Positions 20,355-30,012 are shown, counted from the first letter of the stretch. The stretch: DNA of 64,000 bases from Brevundimonas sp. LM2 (GCF_002002865.1 NZ_CP019508.1:1902501-1966500); one strand, 5' to 3'. Notes: generated by a model from the letters alone, not told the origin. Made by a program: numbers and translations.

Positions 20355-21939
20355 CTTTCATAGTATTATCGCCGTCCTGGTCCACCAGGGCGGCGATTTT
20401 GCCTTGTACCGTCAGCGCGAACGCTCCACGCTCGGGCAGGGGCCTCACCACGACCGTTTCGATGAGCCGACGCACCAGGTCCCGCGCGTCCATCGCGGCT
20501 TCGCTTTCGCTGCGTTCTAGAGCGCGCTCCAGCGACGCCACGACCTCTCGATAGTGATCGGCCATCCGTGGGTGCAAGGCGACGATCGAAACGGCCGGCG
20601 CGGTAGCCAGTTCTGTCTGAAGTTCTGACCGTCGAGTCTCTAGCATCGACAGCCGATCGCGGACGGCCAATCCGGTCATGACGCCGTCGGCGACTTCGTC
20701 GACCAGTCGGTCGGCGCGACGCTTCACCTCGGCGAGCTCGGCCTCGGCCTTGGATCGGCCCAGCGCCAGCGTTCGAGCGTCGGACTCCGCTGCTCGTCGC
20801 GCTTCCTCGACAGCAATCGCCACGCGTTCCGGGGCCAGAAGGCGGTCCTTGATCGCGGCCAGGACACGGGCCTCGATCTCGCGTCCCTTGATACCCCGGC
20901 CATTCGTGCAGACCGACGGTCCCTGCTCACGACGGTTGGAGCACATGAACCTGTGGTCGTCGCCACTGCGAACGAGCTTCCCGCCGCATATCCCACAGGT
21001 GAGCTTGCCGCTGAGAAGATGGGTCGGCCGGACCGAACCCCGAGCAGCTTTCTTTTGAGGGCCAAGCCGGTTCTCTTCGTATCGCTCCCGAACCTTTAGC
21101 CAAAGCTCTTCGGGAATGATCCTTAGGTCGGGAACGGGGGACCGGACGATATCCTGGACGTCCGCCGTCCGAGCCCGGCGTTTGCCGGTACGGCGGTCCT
21201 TGACCCACGTCTGACGGCCGAAAACGAGCACGCCCCGATAGAGTTCGTTGTGAATGACGCCGTTTCCGCGCTCCTCATTGCCGTTGATGGCCGACGCATT
21301 CCACTTGCCGCCACGGGGGCCGACAATCCCGCGCGTATTTAGCTCATTGACGATCGCCCTGGGGGAGGCACCTGCTGCGTAGCTACGATATATGTCTCGC
21401 ACCACATCGGCCTCGGCCTCGTGGATATCACGCAAACCTCTGAGGGGCTCTCCGGCTGCGTCGAGCTCTCGGCGAACGCGATAGCCGTAGACGCGACCGC
21501 CGGTGTGGCGGCCGGAACGCACAACACCCTGAAGACCTCGTCGCGTCTTTCGGCTGATCTCCTGCAGCTGGAGGGCATTCATCGTGCCCTTCAGGCCCAC
21601 ATGCAGTTCGCTCACCTTGCCTTCGGCTATCGTGCAGATGTCAACACTGTGAAAGCGGAGATCCTCGAAGGTGATGGCGACGTCGGCCTGGGACCGGGGC
21701 AGACGGTCGAGGGCCTCGCAGATCACGAGATCGAACTCCCCGGTCTCAGCCCCCGCCATCAGAGCCTGCAACCCCGGGCGGTTCGCAGTCGATGCCCCTG
21801 ATATAGCGGCGTCTTGGTAGCTCGCGACAACCTCGACACCTTGGCGCTCGGCGAACAGGCGACAGGACGCGAACTGATCCTGGAGAGAGGCAGCGTTCTG
21901 AAGATCGCTGGAGTAGCGGGCGTACAAGGCTGCGCGCAT
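20311..21939 (-). CDS. Large serine recombinase
   Basis: 542 residues with the order typical of large serine recombinases: a catalytic resolvase domain (AALYARYSSDLQNAASLQDQ, nucleophile Ser near 10; YQDAAISGAS; DRLPRSQADV), a recombinase domain (GGRVYGYRVRRE), a zinc-ribbon domain (LTCGICGGKL with MCSNRREQGPSVC), and a C-terminal coiled coil (about 385-430). The last residues, VGAGAGFEPATFRL, come entirely from the antisense strand of the tRNA-fMet fragment, so the gene's end was set by the attachment site. It probably mobilises the element to its right. The enzyme looks intact. Confidence 0.92.
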   Translation of the reverse strand: MRAALYARYSSDLQNAASLQDQFASCRLFAERQGVEVVASYQDAAISGASTANRPGLQALMAGAETGEFDLVICEALDRLPRSQADVAITFEDLRFHSVDICTIAEGKVSELHVGLKGTMNALQLQEISRKTRRGLQGVVRSGRHTGGRVYGYRVRRELDAAGEPLRGLRDIHEAEADVVRDIYRSYAAGASPRAIVNELNTRGIVGPRGGKWNASAINGNEERGNGVIHNELYRGVLVFGRQTWVKDRRTGKRRARTADVQDIVRSPVPDLRIIPEELWLKVRERYEENRLGPQKKAARGSVRPTHLLSGKLTCGICGGKLVRSGDDHRFMCSNRREQGPSVCTNGRGIKGREIEARVLAAIKDRLLAPERVAIAVEEARRAAESDARTLALGRSKAEAELAEVKRRADRLVDEVADGVMTGLAVRDRLSMLETRRSELQTELATAPAVSIVALHPRMADHYREVVASLERALERSESEAAMDARDLVRRLIETVVVRPLPERGAFALTVQGKIAALVDQDGDNTMKVGAGAGFEPATFRL

Positions 21940-22193
21940 CAGGCGTTCGGCTCCAGGGCAGATGAGGCCTCAGGTTGTCGTTCGATGATCATTCGCGCAA
22001 GGGCGCGGGCCAGTTCATCCACGAGCGCCTGGCTCCCGTCAGCCGGGTCTCGGGCCATAGCTGGCTGTCGCGGCAGATGGCGGCGGTGGCTTCGCCAACG
22101 TGCGACGTAAGGCTTATGGCCTCGCACGGCACGGCTGAAAGCGATGTCGGTTTTGCCGTAGCCGCTGCATTCGAGGCGGGGAGGAGAGTGCAC
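21939..22193 (-). CDS. Small protein upstream of the serine recombinase
   Basis: A frame of up to 84 codons whose TGA overlaps the recombinase ATG, a common sign of translational coupling. Only the last 30 residues (QALVDELARALARMIIERQPE) look like a real amphipathic helix, similar in style to the short proteins that precede recombinases in alphaproteobacterial elements. The N-terminal part is Arg-rich and doubtful, so the true start may be a later codon. No function can be assigned. Confidence 0.4.
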   Translation of the reverse strand: MHSPPRLECSGYGKTDIAFSRAVRGHKPYVARWRSHRRHLPRQPAMARDPADGSQALVDELARALARMIIERQPEASSALEPNA

Positions 22194-22351
22194 TGATTTT
22201 GATTAGACATGGCCCACACGAAAACATGCCGCAACTTTCGTGCGCGACGGAACGTGTAGGGGGACCTTTCTGCTAGGGCTGAAATCCTACGACTGCGTAA
22301 ACGCGAAGGCACCGGTCAGCTCGCGATCCATCGACTTGCGCGCCGGCCCTT

Positions 22352-22582
22352 CTAGGCGAAAACGTCCGCCGGTGAGCGGTTCAATGCCCGACAGATCGCC
22401 AGGATCGCCTTGATCCCGACGTTGCGTTCGCCGCGCTCGATGCCGCCGATGTAGTTCCGGTGGAGGCCGGAGCGATCGGCGAGGTCTTCCTGACTTAACC
22501 CAGCCTCCAACCGCAGCGCCCGCAGGCGCACGCCCAGGTCTCGAAGCTCCGGATCAACTTTCACCCTGCCGACTTGCGGCAC
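22352..22582 (-). CDS. Xre family repressor-like protein
   Basis: 76 residues, almost entirely one Xre/Cro-type helix-turn-helix (VRLRALRLEAGLSQEDLADRSGLHRNYIGGIERGERN). The length is that of a minimal single-domain repressor. It is divergent from the gene at 22631, with a perfect 6-bp palindrome in the shared 48-base gap, so autorepression and control of the divergent gene are likely. Comparable small repressors commonly control excision or transfer genes on mobile elements. Confidence 0.9.
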   Translation of the reverse strand: MPQVGRVKVDPELRDLGVRLRALRLEAGLSQEDLADRSGLHRNYIGGIERGERNVGIKAILAICRALNRSPADVFA

Positions 22583-22599
22583 GCCCGCGCGCCGAACTA

Positions 22600-22614
22600 C
22601 ACACTATCAGTGTG
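22600..22614. promoter_or_regulatory. Palindromic operator for the Xre repressor
   Basis: CACACT-ATC-AGTGTG is a perfect inverted repeat midway between the divergent starts at 22582 and 22631. Size and place suit an Xre dimer. Confidence 0.65.
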
Positions 22615-22630
22615 ATTTCTTTGGAGCCTG

Positions 22631-23455
22631 ATGTTGGACGACCTTATCGAAGAGTATGGAGTTTTCGGCCGGCTGGTCGGGCGAGGGACCTTCCTGTCCG
22701 ACAGGATGGCCGACGATGTCGTGGCGCTGGTCGCCCTGGATCTGATGACGCAGGCTGTGAAAGCCGGGATGAGCCAGGCTGGGCTCGTCGTGCTGCGTCA
22801 CGTCTCGTTGGCCTGGATGCAGCAGCGGCGTGCCGGGCGGGACGAGCCGAGGTTCGTCTCGGTGCGACCGGATGACCTTGCCATGGCCATAGACACGGAC
22901 GTGGACTCTATCATGGCCGCCCTGACAGAGATCTCAGCCCACCTTTCGATGAATCAATTGTGGGAGCGGGATGGCCGGGTCACCCTCAATCTGTCGGCGT
23001 GGATCCCGCTGGATGACTCCCGACTGGTGACGGAGCTCGACCGGCTCTGGCTGCTGGATCACGTGGCTGCCGTTCAATCGCATTGCCATGAGGCGAAGCA
23101 TTTTCTCGACCAGCAACTGAACGCCCCGACCACGCCCGACGCCGAGCGCCCGGAAGCTGTCGCTCGGATGGCCGAACTGCGGGCTCGGAGAGCGGCCTGG
23201 GAGGCCCGACAGAAGCTGACTCTGGACGGTACCATTGAGGAGGCCATGGCCGATCTCTGGAAGTTCCACGACGAGGTCGCCGAGCTCGAGCATCTGTATG
23301 ACTGCGTCGTCGGTCTCCTCGCAGAGGCTGACGGTTACCTCGAGCGGTTTGGCCTCATTTGGAAGGAGCAGGGGCGCGCCAAGTTGCAGGCTCTCAGCCT
23401 GCCATCTCGAGTATTTCGCTCGCGATCGAACGCCGGCCTTGAGGTTGGTCTCTGA
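22631..23455 (+). CDS. Uncharacterised helical protein of the mobile element
   Basis: 274 residues with no recognised family. The N-terminal half (DRMADDVVALVALDLMTQAVKAGMSQAG, then RPDDLAMAIDTDVDSIMAALTEI) could contain a winged-helix-like fold, since its pattern of short helices followed by WERDGRVTLNL recalls replication-initiator or plasmid-control proteins. Residues about 150-240 are charged and probably coiled coil. It is divergent from the Xre repressor and likely under its control. An ATG at 22631 is used; it is only 17 bases from the palindrome. Confidence 0.7.
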   Translation: MLDDLIEEYGVFGRLVGRGTFLSDRMADDVVALVALDLMTQAVKAGMSQAGLVVLRHVSLAWMQQRRAGRDEPRFVSVRPDDLAMAIDTDVDSIMAALTEISAHLSMNQLWERDGRVTLNLSAWIPLDDSRLVTELDRLWLLDHVAAVQSHCHEAKHFLDQQLNAPTTPDAERPEAVARMAELRARRAAWEARQKLTLDGTIEEAMADLWKFHDEVAELEHLYDCVVGLLAEADGYLERFGLIWKEQGRAKLQALSLPSRVFRSRSNAGLEVGL

Positions 23456-23515
23456 CAATCCGCGGGACACCGTTCTGCCGGCCGCCTGAGCGGCATCGGA
23501 TGTTTCGGAGGGTTT

Positions 23516-23818
23516 ATGGACCTGCTTAGCGCCGTCCTTGCAATGGCCTTCGGCTTGGCTTTGGGCGCATGGCTCTGGACGTGCGCCATGGCGCTCTTGG
23601 GAGCCGAGAGACAGCGAGAGCCGCTAGTGCTTTGCACGGTGATCCTGGCGCTTGTGGGCGTAGTATTTTTGGCCAACGAGCGGTGGGGAACACCCCCTAA
23701 ATATCGCGCCGACTGCGCGGACTGGAGAGAGCGCTACGAAGACGCCACCACCTTGCTCGACCTTGAACGGGCGAGGGATGGGCTGCGAGAGGGGGGGTGT
23801 TCGATTGCAGAAGCGTGA
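23516..23818 (+). CDS. Small two-helix membrane protein
   Basis: 100 residues. Two hydrophobic segments (about 3-28 and 38-54) are followed by a charged C-terminal tail with two Cys. No family recognised. It follows the 274-aa gene by 60 bases in the same direction and precedes the mobilisation genes. Confidence 0.6.
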   Translation: MDLLSAVLAMAFGLALGAWLWTCAMALLGAERQREPLVLCTVILALVGVVFLANERWGTPPKYRADCADWRERYEDATTLLDLERARDGLREGGCSIAEA

Positions 23819-24192
23819 GTGGCCGATGCAATCAGAATCGCACGTCATGGGGATTAAGGAGCTGGCCAGGCACCGAGCTTGGTTGGTGAGGTCGGCACGG
23901 TCCATCGGCTCTTTGGGCTGCGTCGTAGCCTAGAGGCGGAAGTGGTCCACGCGGGCCTCTCGAAGGCTCCAAAAGATGGTGTTCCGGAAGCTCCAGGGAG
24001 CTATTGAAGTAACGTCTTTCGACGTGCACACCTTACGCACACCTGCAGTACAGCAAGCTATTGTTTCGCAACGGAACAATTAATGCACGAGGGAAGCCAC
24101 AAGTAGTCTACTTTTTAAGAGGCCCAATATTTATATTGATATCCATATGTTACGGTGGACTACTTATAACCGCCCGTTGCAGGAGCGTCTCT

Positions 24193-24567
24193 ATGCCGTC
24201 GCCCTCTAGAGTCCGTCTGTCGGCCTATGTAAGCCCGATTCTCGCAGAGAATTTCGAACGCGAGGCGGAAAGGCTCGGGCTGTCCACCAGCGGCCTCTTG
24301 GAACAGCTGATCAAAGAGTGGGCTCCGACCTCCGAGCAGTACCTCGCACGGCAGATGGGACACCAGACGATGATGTCCCTGACCTTCATTGCCGCCCTGG
24401 CGAAGAAGAGTCTGACAGAGGCCGAATTCAAAGATGCGAGGGTCATGGGTGTTCAGGCCGGCAAGCTCGTGTTTGGCGATGTGCCGCCTCTTCCCTTTGC
24501 GCCGGACCTGGAGGGTCCGGTCGATCCGCGTCTTGATGCTCTTCACAAGGCTCTTATGGATCGCTAA
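24193..24567 (+). CDS. Ribbon-helix-helix-like mobilisation accessory protein
   Basis: 124 residues. The N-terminus (SRVRLSAYVSPILAENFEREAERLGLSTSGLLEQLI) has the strand-helix-helix pattern of ribbon-helix-helix DNA-binding proteins, which often bind the transfer origin next to a relaxase gene. The ATG at 24193 is chosen because AGGAG lies 7 bases upstream and the domain begins there. Two related sites, GTAGTCTAC near 24103 and GTGGACTAC at 24155, lie upstream and could be its operators. An RHH accessory, TraD-like and TraI gene order supports a mobilisation module. Confidence 0.65.
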   Translation: MPSPSRVRLSAYVSPILAENFEREAERLGLSTSGLLEQLIKEWAPTSEQYLARQMGHQTMMSLTFIAALAKKSLTEAEFKDARVMGVQAGKLVFGDVPPLPFAPDLEGPVDPRLDALHKALMDR

Positions 24568-24640
24568 GGCGTAGGTCCCCTACAGACTTGGACCGCGATC
24601 GCACTGCGGGCCGCCCCGTCTTTGAACAGACGGGGATTTT

Positions 24641-25147
24641 ATGAGCCGACCCAGCAAGGGTAACTTCTCCGCGTGGCTGCGCGGGGGCCAGAATATTGGT
24701 CACACCTTCGATATGATCCGCGAGGTCCTCGCGCGTATCGTGATCGTCCTCATCCTATGGCGCGTAGTGAGCGTCGTATGCGTCCTCCTTCGCGTCTCCG
24801 AGGAGGAGCAGACCCACGGCACCCAGTGCTTCATGGCGGGCCTTTTTGAGTGGGTTGGTCCGCCGTCACCCCCGACCATCAGCCTGCCCACACCCGGCTA
24901 TGGTCCGCGCCCATACCCGGTGTCCAAGGTCAGCACCTGCCCATCGGTGTTTCTCTATGCGGCGGCCTACCGTACCCACGCCATGCTTGGTCCCGGACTT
25001 TGGCTCCGCGCTGGTTTCCTCCTCGTCGGCCTCATCAGCACCCGGGGCTTTCCCACTCCCAATCATCCTGACAACCCGGCTGGTCAACTGGCCAGCCAGG
25101 ACGACAAGCCCGGCATCGAAATCTCCGACGACATGGAGATCCAATAA
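24641..25147 (+). CDS. TraD-like N-terminal membrane module without ATPase domain
   Basis: 168 residues. The beginning (FSAWLRGGQNIGHTFDMIREV) resembles the N-terminus of conjugative coupling proteins of the TraD type, followed by a membrane segment (about 29-49), a 60-residue extracytoplasmic part and a second membrane segment (about 115-134). A full coupling protein would go on with a 400-residue VirD4-type ATPase; here the frame ends after a short acidic tail. The stop overlaps the relaxase start (TAATG), so translation is coupled. It may be a truncated relic or a stand-alone adaptor that docks the relaxosome to another element's machinery. Confidence 0.6.
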   Translation: MSRPSKGNFSAWLRGGQNIGHTFDMIREVLARIVIVLILWRVVSVVCVLLRVSEEEQTHGTQCFMAGLFEWVGPPSPPTISLPTPGYGPRPYPVSKVSTCPSVFLYAAAYRTHAMLGPGLWLRAGFLLVGLISTRGFPTPNHPDNPAGQLASQDDKPGIEISDDMEIQ

Positions 25148-28100
25148 TGCTGTCGGTCAGCTCGATCGGCAGCGCAGGCGGCGCGGCCGAATATTACGGT
25201 AAGGACGACTACTATGTGACCGGCGAAGCCGATGCGCCCGGCGTCGAATGGAAGGGCAAAGGCAGTGAGCAGGCGGGGCTGAAGGGCGTCGCATCAGCCG
25301 GTGAGTTCCGCGACGTCCTGCAGGGGAAACATCAGTCGCTGCGGGACCCTAATCGCCAGGCGAAGCCGGATCAGAACCACCGGCCGGGTTGGGACCTTAC
25401 CTTCTCCGCCCCCAAGAGCGTCAGCCTGGCCTACCTGGTCGGCGGCGATGATCGCCTGGTGCAAGCGCACCGCGTTTCAGTCAATCGGGCAATGGCCTAT
25501 GCGGAGAAGCACTTCGCCGTCACCCGAGTGCGCGAGGCAGGCAAGATCCGGGAAGTGCAGACCCGGAACCTCGTTTACGCCAGCACCGAGCATTCCACCT
25601 CTCGTAAGGGCGACCCGCAGCTTCACACCCACAACGTCGTCGCCAACGCAACTTTCGATAAGTCCTCCGGGAAATTTCGAGCTGTTGAAAGCCTTCATCT
25701 CTACAAAAACATGAAGCTGCTGGGTGCCGTCTATCGGGCGGAACTGGCGAAGGAGGTCTTGGGGCTCGGCTATGACGTCCGCAGGAACCCGGCGCAGGGG
25801 ACCTTTGAGTTGGCGGCCTACAAAGAGGCGGCTCTCAGCACCTTCAGCAAACGAAACGCTGACATTCGGGATGCCATTGCCCAGGCAATGAGGGAGAAGG
25901 GCACGCTGACGGGCGCCCAACGGGATGCGCTCGTTCTGAAAGGCCGGCCCAAGAAGCTCGATGTGCCCCGAGCCGAACTACAGGCCCGCTGGCGAATGGA
26001 GGCCAAAGAGGTTGGCCTGGACAACCGCAGCATCGTAGCGCGGGCAAAGACCAGCGCCGAGCCGGGCGCGGACGTCACTCCTGCCCGGTCGGGCCTTTCC
26101 GCCAACATTATCGTGCGGTTGGCCCAGGCCCTCGGCCACCTTGGCGCAAAAGTCGATCCGGCCGCGCGCACCGACCCTTACGGCGGCAACCGGGCTGCAC
26201 CTTCGCGCGACATTGAAGCCCGCGAGGCCACCAGCTTCGGCATAAGGGTCATGGAACAGGGCAAGGCGGTCTTCACCCAACACGAAGTCGTCGGCCACGC
26301 CCTCGAAATCTCGAAGGCTGGCATGACGGTCGATCGTGTCCTTGGCGAACTAGCACGACTGAGCGCAGACGGTCGACTTCTGCAGGCAGACCAAACCATC
26401 CGGGAGGGAATCACGACCAAGGCGGCCGTCGCCTTGGAGCGATCACTCGTCGCGGCGATCGAAAGCGGGAAGGGGGCAGCGACACCGCTCATGAACCCCC
26501 AGGCTGCAGCAAGCCATCTTATGCGGCTGCGGGATAGCCCCATCGAAGGCCTCCGGCTCAACGAGGGGCAAACAGCGGCCGCGGCGCTGCTGCTTACGAG
26601 TCCTGATCGCTATGTCGGCGTCCAGGGCTTCGCCGGCGGGGGCAAGACGACCATGTTCCGGGTGGTCAAGGAGGCCGCCGAAAACATGCGGCGCTCAGCT
26701 GACCGGGCTGGCTCCAAACAATCAGGCCGCGAAGGCCATGAGGGAAGGGGCAGGGATACCGTCCCAGACGATCGAGCAGTGGTTAAGCCGAACCGAGTCG
26801 GCGCTGGCCGAGGGCGGTGCCAGGGCCGCTGAACATAAGGCCGCGTGGGCGGGCCGTACGGTACTCGTGGACGAGTCTTCGATGCAGTCCAATGCCCAGG
26901 CCGACCGTCTGATGAAGGCATCGGAGGCCCTTGGTCTGGCCCGAATGATCTATATCGGTGACGAGCGCCAGCTGGGTTCTCCGGAAGCTGGCGCACCATG
27001 TCGCCTCGCGCTCGGGAGCGGCCTTCAACACGCTCAGATGACCGAGATCATCCGGCAGAGGGACCCAGTCCTTTTGGCCGCCGTGACCCATATGGCCAGG
27101 GGCGACATCACCAACGCCATTAGGGGCCTCGGCGACCGCGTCGTAGCTGTCGGCGCAAATGCGACGGACATCGATCTCGCCAAGGCCGCCGTCGTTGCAT
27201 GGAGCGATTATCGAACGACCCGGGGCACAGCGCCTGCCGTCATCGTCCCGACAAATGCCCTCAGGGCCGAGGTCGGTCAGATGATCCGGTCGGATCTCAT
27301 AGCCAGCGGCGAACTGGGGCAGGTGCGAGAGGTGCCCACCCTACGGCAGATCCGGATGACGTCGGCCGAAGCTGCAAAGGCCGCCTGTTACACAGAGGGC
27401 CAGGTCCTGGTGTTCCACACGGGGAACAAGGCGGCCGGAATCGGTCGGGGCTCAGAACTGACGGTCGTAGGCCGCGACGAAAATCGCAACACCTTGGTTC
27501 TTGATGACGGGAAGGGGACGAAGCGAGTCCTGGACCTGAATGCGAAGCGCAGAGGCGGGCGGCAGGCCCATGATGCCTACCGGGAAAGCAAACTCGAGGT
27601 CCGGGATGGCGACCGCATGGTTTGGGATAAGCTGGACAAGACTCTCGGAGTGCGCGTCGGGGAGAGCTTCACCGTCGAGAAGATGGACAAGGCCGGTTGG
27701 ACCATCCGCACCGAGGACGGCCAGACCAGAACCGTCCCGGCGTCCGGCCCCATGCTGCGCTTCGTCAGCTACGGTTATGCCGAGACCGCCGACCGGTCCC
27801 AAGCCTCAACCTATAAGGACGTCGTCGGGGTCCTTTCGAGCAAGCACGGCGAGGCGGCAACCGAGAGCCGCGCCTACGTCATGATGTCCCGCTCAGCCGA
27901 GAATCTGACTTTCATCACCAACGACCCCAAGCTCTTGGTCATAAAGCTGAGCAAGCAGACCGGGTTGAACGCGATCGCCAGCCATGAACTGGCCGGGATG
28001 GTTTCAGATATCTCCGGAAAAAACGGTCTGGCGGCTCTCGTCGACGACAGCCTGGGCGGCTCGAAAACTGAAAAGCCGGGCGCGGAATCGGTCCTGCAGA

Positions 28101-28189
28101 GCGCCGGCGCTTATCCCGAAAAGGCCGATGACAAGGCGTTTGAAAAGGCCCACCAACCCGCGTCGCCAACGCAGGTGCATAGCTTATGA
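25147..28189 (+). pseudogene. traI: MobF-type conjugative relaxase TraI, frameshifted
   Basis: Codons from 25147 encode the relaxase domain of a MobF (TrwC/TraI) enzyme. Tyr16/17 are the likely nicking residues, and QLHTHNVVANAT (about 159-170) is the metal-binding three-His motif region. The helicase part begins with VQGFAGGGKTTMF (Walker A, about 490). Near 26687-26692 the frame shifts by one base, and the helicase continues in the other frame from AQLTGLAPNNQAAKAMREGAG through LVDESSMQ (Walker B) to the C-terminus at 28189. Restored, the protein would have about 1014 residues. Translation in the first frame stops at 26832. Either this is a genuine mutation that leaves a relaxase without helicase, or an assembly error. 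Confidence 0.85.
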
Positions 28190-28289
28190 CCGTTGCCGTT
28201 CAGACCCCTGCTACTCTCCGCTGATTCAGTGCTGGGGAAAACTTCGCCGGATCCGGCCGGCAGGACTGCTTTGCGCCAGTTCCGGTCAT

Positions 28290-28570
28290 TCAGCACCCGG
28301 CGAAAAGGCGACACTCGCGTGAGGTCTGGCAAGGCGGAGGCCGCCCGCGACGATCTCTTGGACGAAGTCGACAAATGCGCGGACGCGAGCGGGCATGAGC
28401 TCGGAGCGCTGGCAACCGGTGCTGGCGACAACGCTGCATCTCGGATGATCAGGCAAGAGGATCGGCAGAACTGGCATGGCCCGCAGAGGTGTTCTGGCGA
28501 ACTCTTGGGACACTTCAAAACGAGAGCCCGCGCCGATCGCCCCGTTGGTCTCACACCCTAGCCCTCTTTT
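28290..28570 (-). pseudogene. Possible LysR-family C-terminal remnant
   Basis: On the minus strand an open stretch reads VLPILLPDHPR, then SELMPARVRAFVDFVQEIV, which is the usual closing helix of a LysR effector domain. There is no DNA-binding half. It lies exactly where mobile-element sequence gives way to chromosomal metabolic genes, so it may be what remains of the regulator of the enoyl-CoA hydratase gene. The match is short, so this call is weak. Confidence 0.4.
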
Positions 28571-28585
28571 CCTTGGAGCCGATTT

Positions 28586-29416
28586 ATGGCCGACGACTAC
28601 CGAACTCTTCAGATCACCAAGGCTGACGGCGTCGCCACCGTGCAGCTCTCGAACGCGCCGATCAATCTGCTCGATGAGACCCTGATGGGCGAGATTCGGA
28701 GGTTCCTTGATCGCGTCAGGTCCGACCCGGGCGTGCGTGTCATCATTTTCGAAAGCAGGGACCCCGATTTCTTTCTGGCGCACGTCGACATGACCCTGGG
28801 CACGCGGCCCGAGGCCGTGGCCGAGCTCACCGCCTTCGCGTCGGAAGCGCTCAACCCGTTCCAGGCCTTTGCCGAGGCCCTGCGTGCTCAGCCGCAGGTG
28901 ACCATCGTCAAGCTGAAGGGGTTGGCGCGGGGCGGGGGCGCGGAGTTCGTCGCAGCGGCGGACATGGCTTTCGCGGCCGAGCAAACCGCGGGTCTGGCCC
29001 AGTGCGAAGCCCTGATGGGGATCATCCCTGGCGGCGGAGCGACGCAGTATCTGCCGGCCCGCATGACGCGGGGCCGGGCGCTCGAGGTCGTCCTGGGCGC
29101 CGCACTGTTCGACGCCCGAACGGCCGAGCGATACGGCTGGATCAATCGCGCCTTGCCCACGGATACGCTCGACGCGTTCGTCGACACCCTCGCCCGGAAC
29201 ATCGCCGCCCTCCCGAGCGAGATCGTGGCGGCGGCCAAGGCCGCTATTGGTCAGGCGGATCACGCAGCCGGTTTCTTGCGCGAGACCGCAGGCTGGGCCG
29301 GTCTCGCGTTCCGGCCGGACACCGCGGACCTCATGGCGGCGCAGCTCAGGTCGGGTGCCCAAACCCGGGAGGGCGAACGCGACCTCGAAGGTCTGCTCCG
29401 CCAGGTGCAAGGATGA
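28586..29416 (+). CDS. Enoyl-CoA hydratase/isomerase family protein
   Basis: 276 residues, the normal crotonase length. Visible are the N-terminal VATVQLSNAPINLLDETLM, the oxyanion-hole region LKGLARGGGAEFVAAADMAFA and the MGIIPGGGATQYLPARM segment. Crotonases act on acyl-CoA thioesters; the exact substrate cannot be read. AHVDM in place of the usual AGxDL near residue 71 is unusual for a hydratase, so a divergent reaction is possible. The stop overlaps the start of the next gene (ATGA), so the two are co-translated. Confidence 0.88.
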   Translation: MADDYRTLQITKADGVATVQLSNAPINLLDETLMGEIRRFLDRVRSDPGVRVIIFESRDPDFFLAHVDMTLGTRPEAVAELTAFASEALNPFQAFAEALRAQPQVTIVKLKGLARGGGAEFVAAADMAFAAEQTAGLAQCEALMGIIPGGGATQYLPARMTRGRALEVVLGAALFDARTAERYGWINRALPTDTLDAFVDTLARNIAALPSEIVAAAKAAIGQADHAAGFLRETAGWAGLAFRPDTADLMAAQLRSGAQTREGERDLEGLLRQVQG

Positions 29417-29961
29417 ACGGCCGAAGCCGGCGTCCGCGAGCCTTCAAGCCCCTCGCGTTTGTCGCCGTGCTGGTCGGCTCAAGCCTGGCCGCGACCTCGC
29501 ACACCTTTGCCCAGACCGACGCCGCCACCGTGGCGATGGCGCAGAACGGCACGTTCATCGCCTCGGCGTTCGACCGCTGGGCGGCGGGCGGAGCGGACTT
29601 CTTTGCCACCGTTCTGTCCCAGGATGTCGTCTGGACCATTGAGGGTTCGGGCCCCAGCGCCGGGACCTACCGGGGGCTGGAGGACTTCACCACGCGCGCC
29701 ATCCGGCCGTTCGCGACCCGGATGCGCGAGCCTGTCCGCCCGGTCGCCACGGAAGTCTGGGCCGAAGGCGATCATGTCATCGCCCGCTGGGAAGGACGCG
29801 GCGTCGCCGGCGACGGCCGCCCGTATCAGAACGACTACGTCTGGATCTTCCGCATGGAGAACGGCCGGGCCGTCGAGGTCACCGCATTCCTCGACCTGCC
29901 GGCCTATGACGATGTGCTGCGCCGCGTGCCCGCCGCTCCAGCGGAGAGCGACCAGCCTTGA
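29413..29961 (+). CDS. Secreted SnoaL/NTF2-like protein
   Basis: 182 residues with a signal peptide (about 1-34, ending AQT). The mature part is an NTF2-like cone fold of the SnoaL type: AFDRWAAGGADFFATVLSQDVVWTIEGSGPSAGTY, then EVWAEGDHVIARWEGRG, and DYVWIFRMENGRAVEVTAFLD. Such domains bind small hydrophobic ligands or catalyse simple isomerisations and hydrolyses; the ligand is unknown. The ATG overlaps the preceding stop by four bases, which fixes this start and links it to the hydratase. Confidence 0.85.
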   Translation: MNGRSRRPRAFKPLAFVAVLVGSSLAATSHTFAQTDAATVAMAQNGTFIASAFDRWAAGGADFFATVLSQDVVWTIEGSGPSAGTYRGLEDFTTRAIRPFATRMREPVRPVATEVWAEGDHVIARWEGRGVAGDGRPYQNDYVWIFRMENGRAVEVTAFLDLPAYDDVLRRVPAAPAESDQP

Positions 29962-30012
29962 GCCGTCCAGCGCGATGATCTGGAGCCCTTCGAGCCACTC
30001 AAGAGAAGAACC

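Noticed and set aside
28286..29410. A 374-codon minus-strand frame
   Set aside because: Most of it is antisense to the enoyl-CoA hydratase. Only its first part, outside that gene, resembles a LysR tail and is listed as a remnant.
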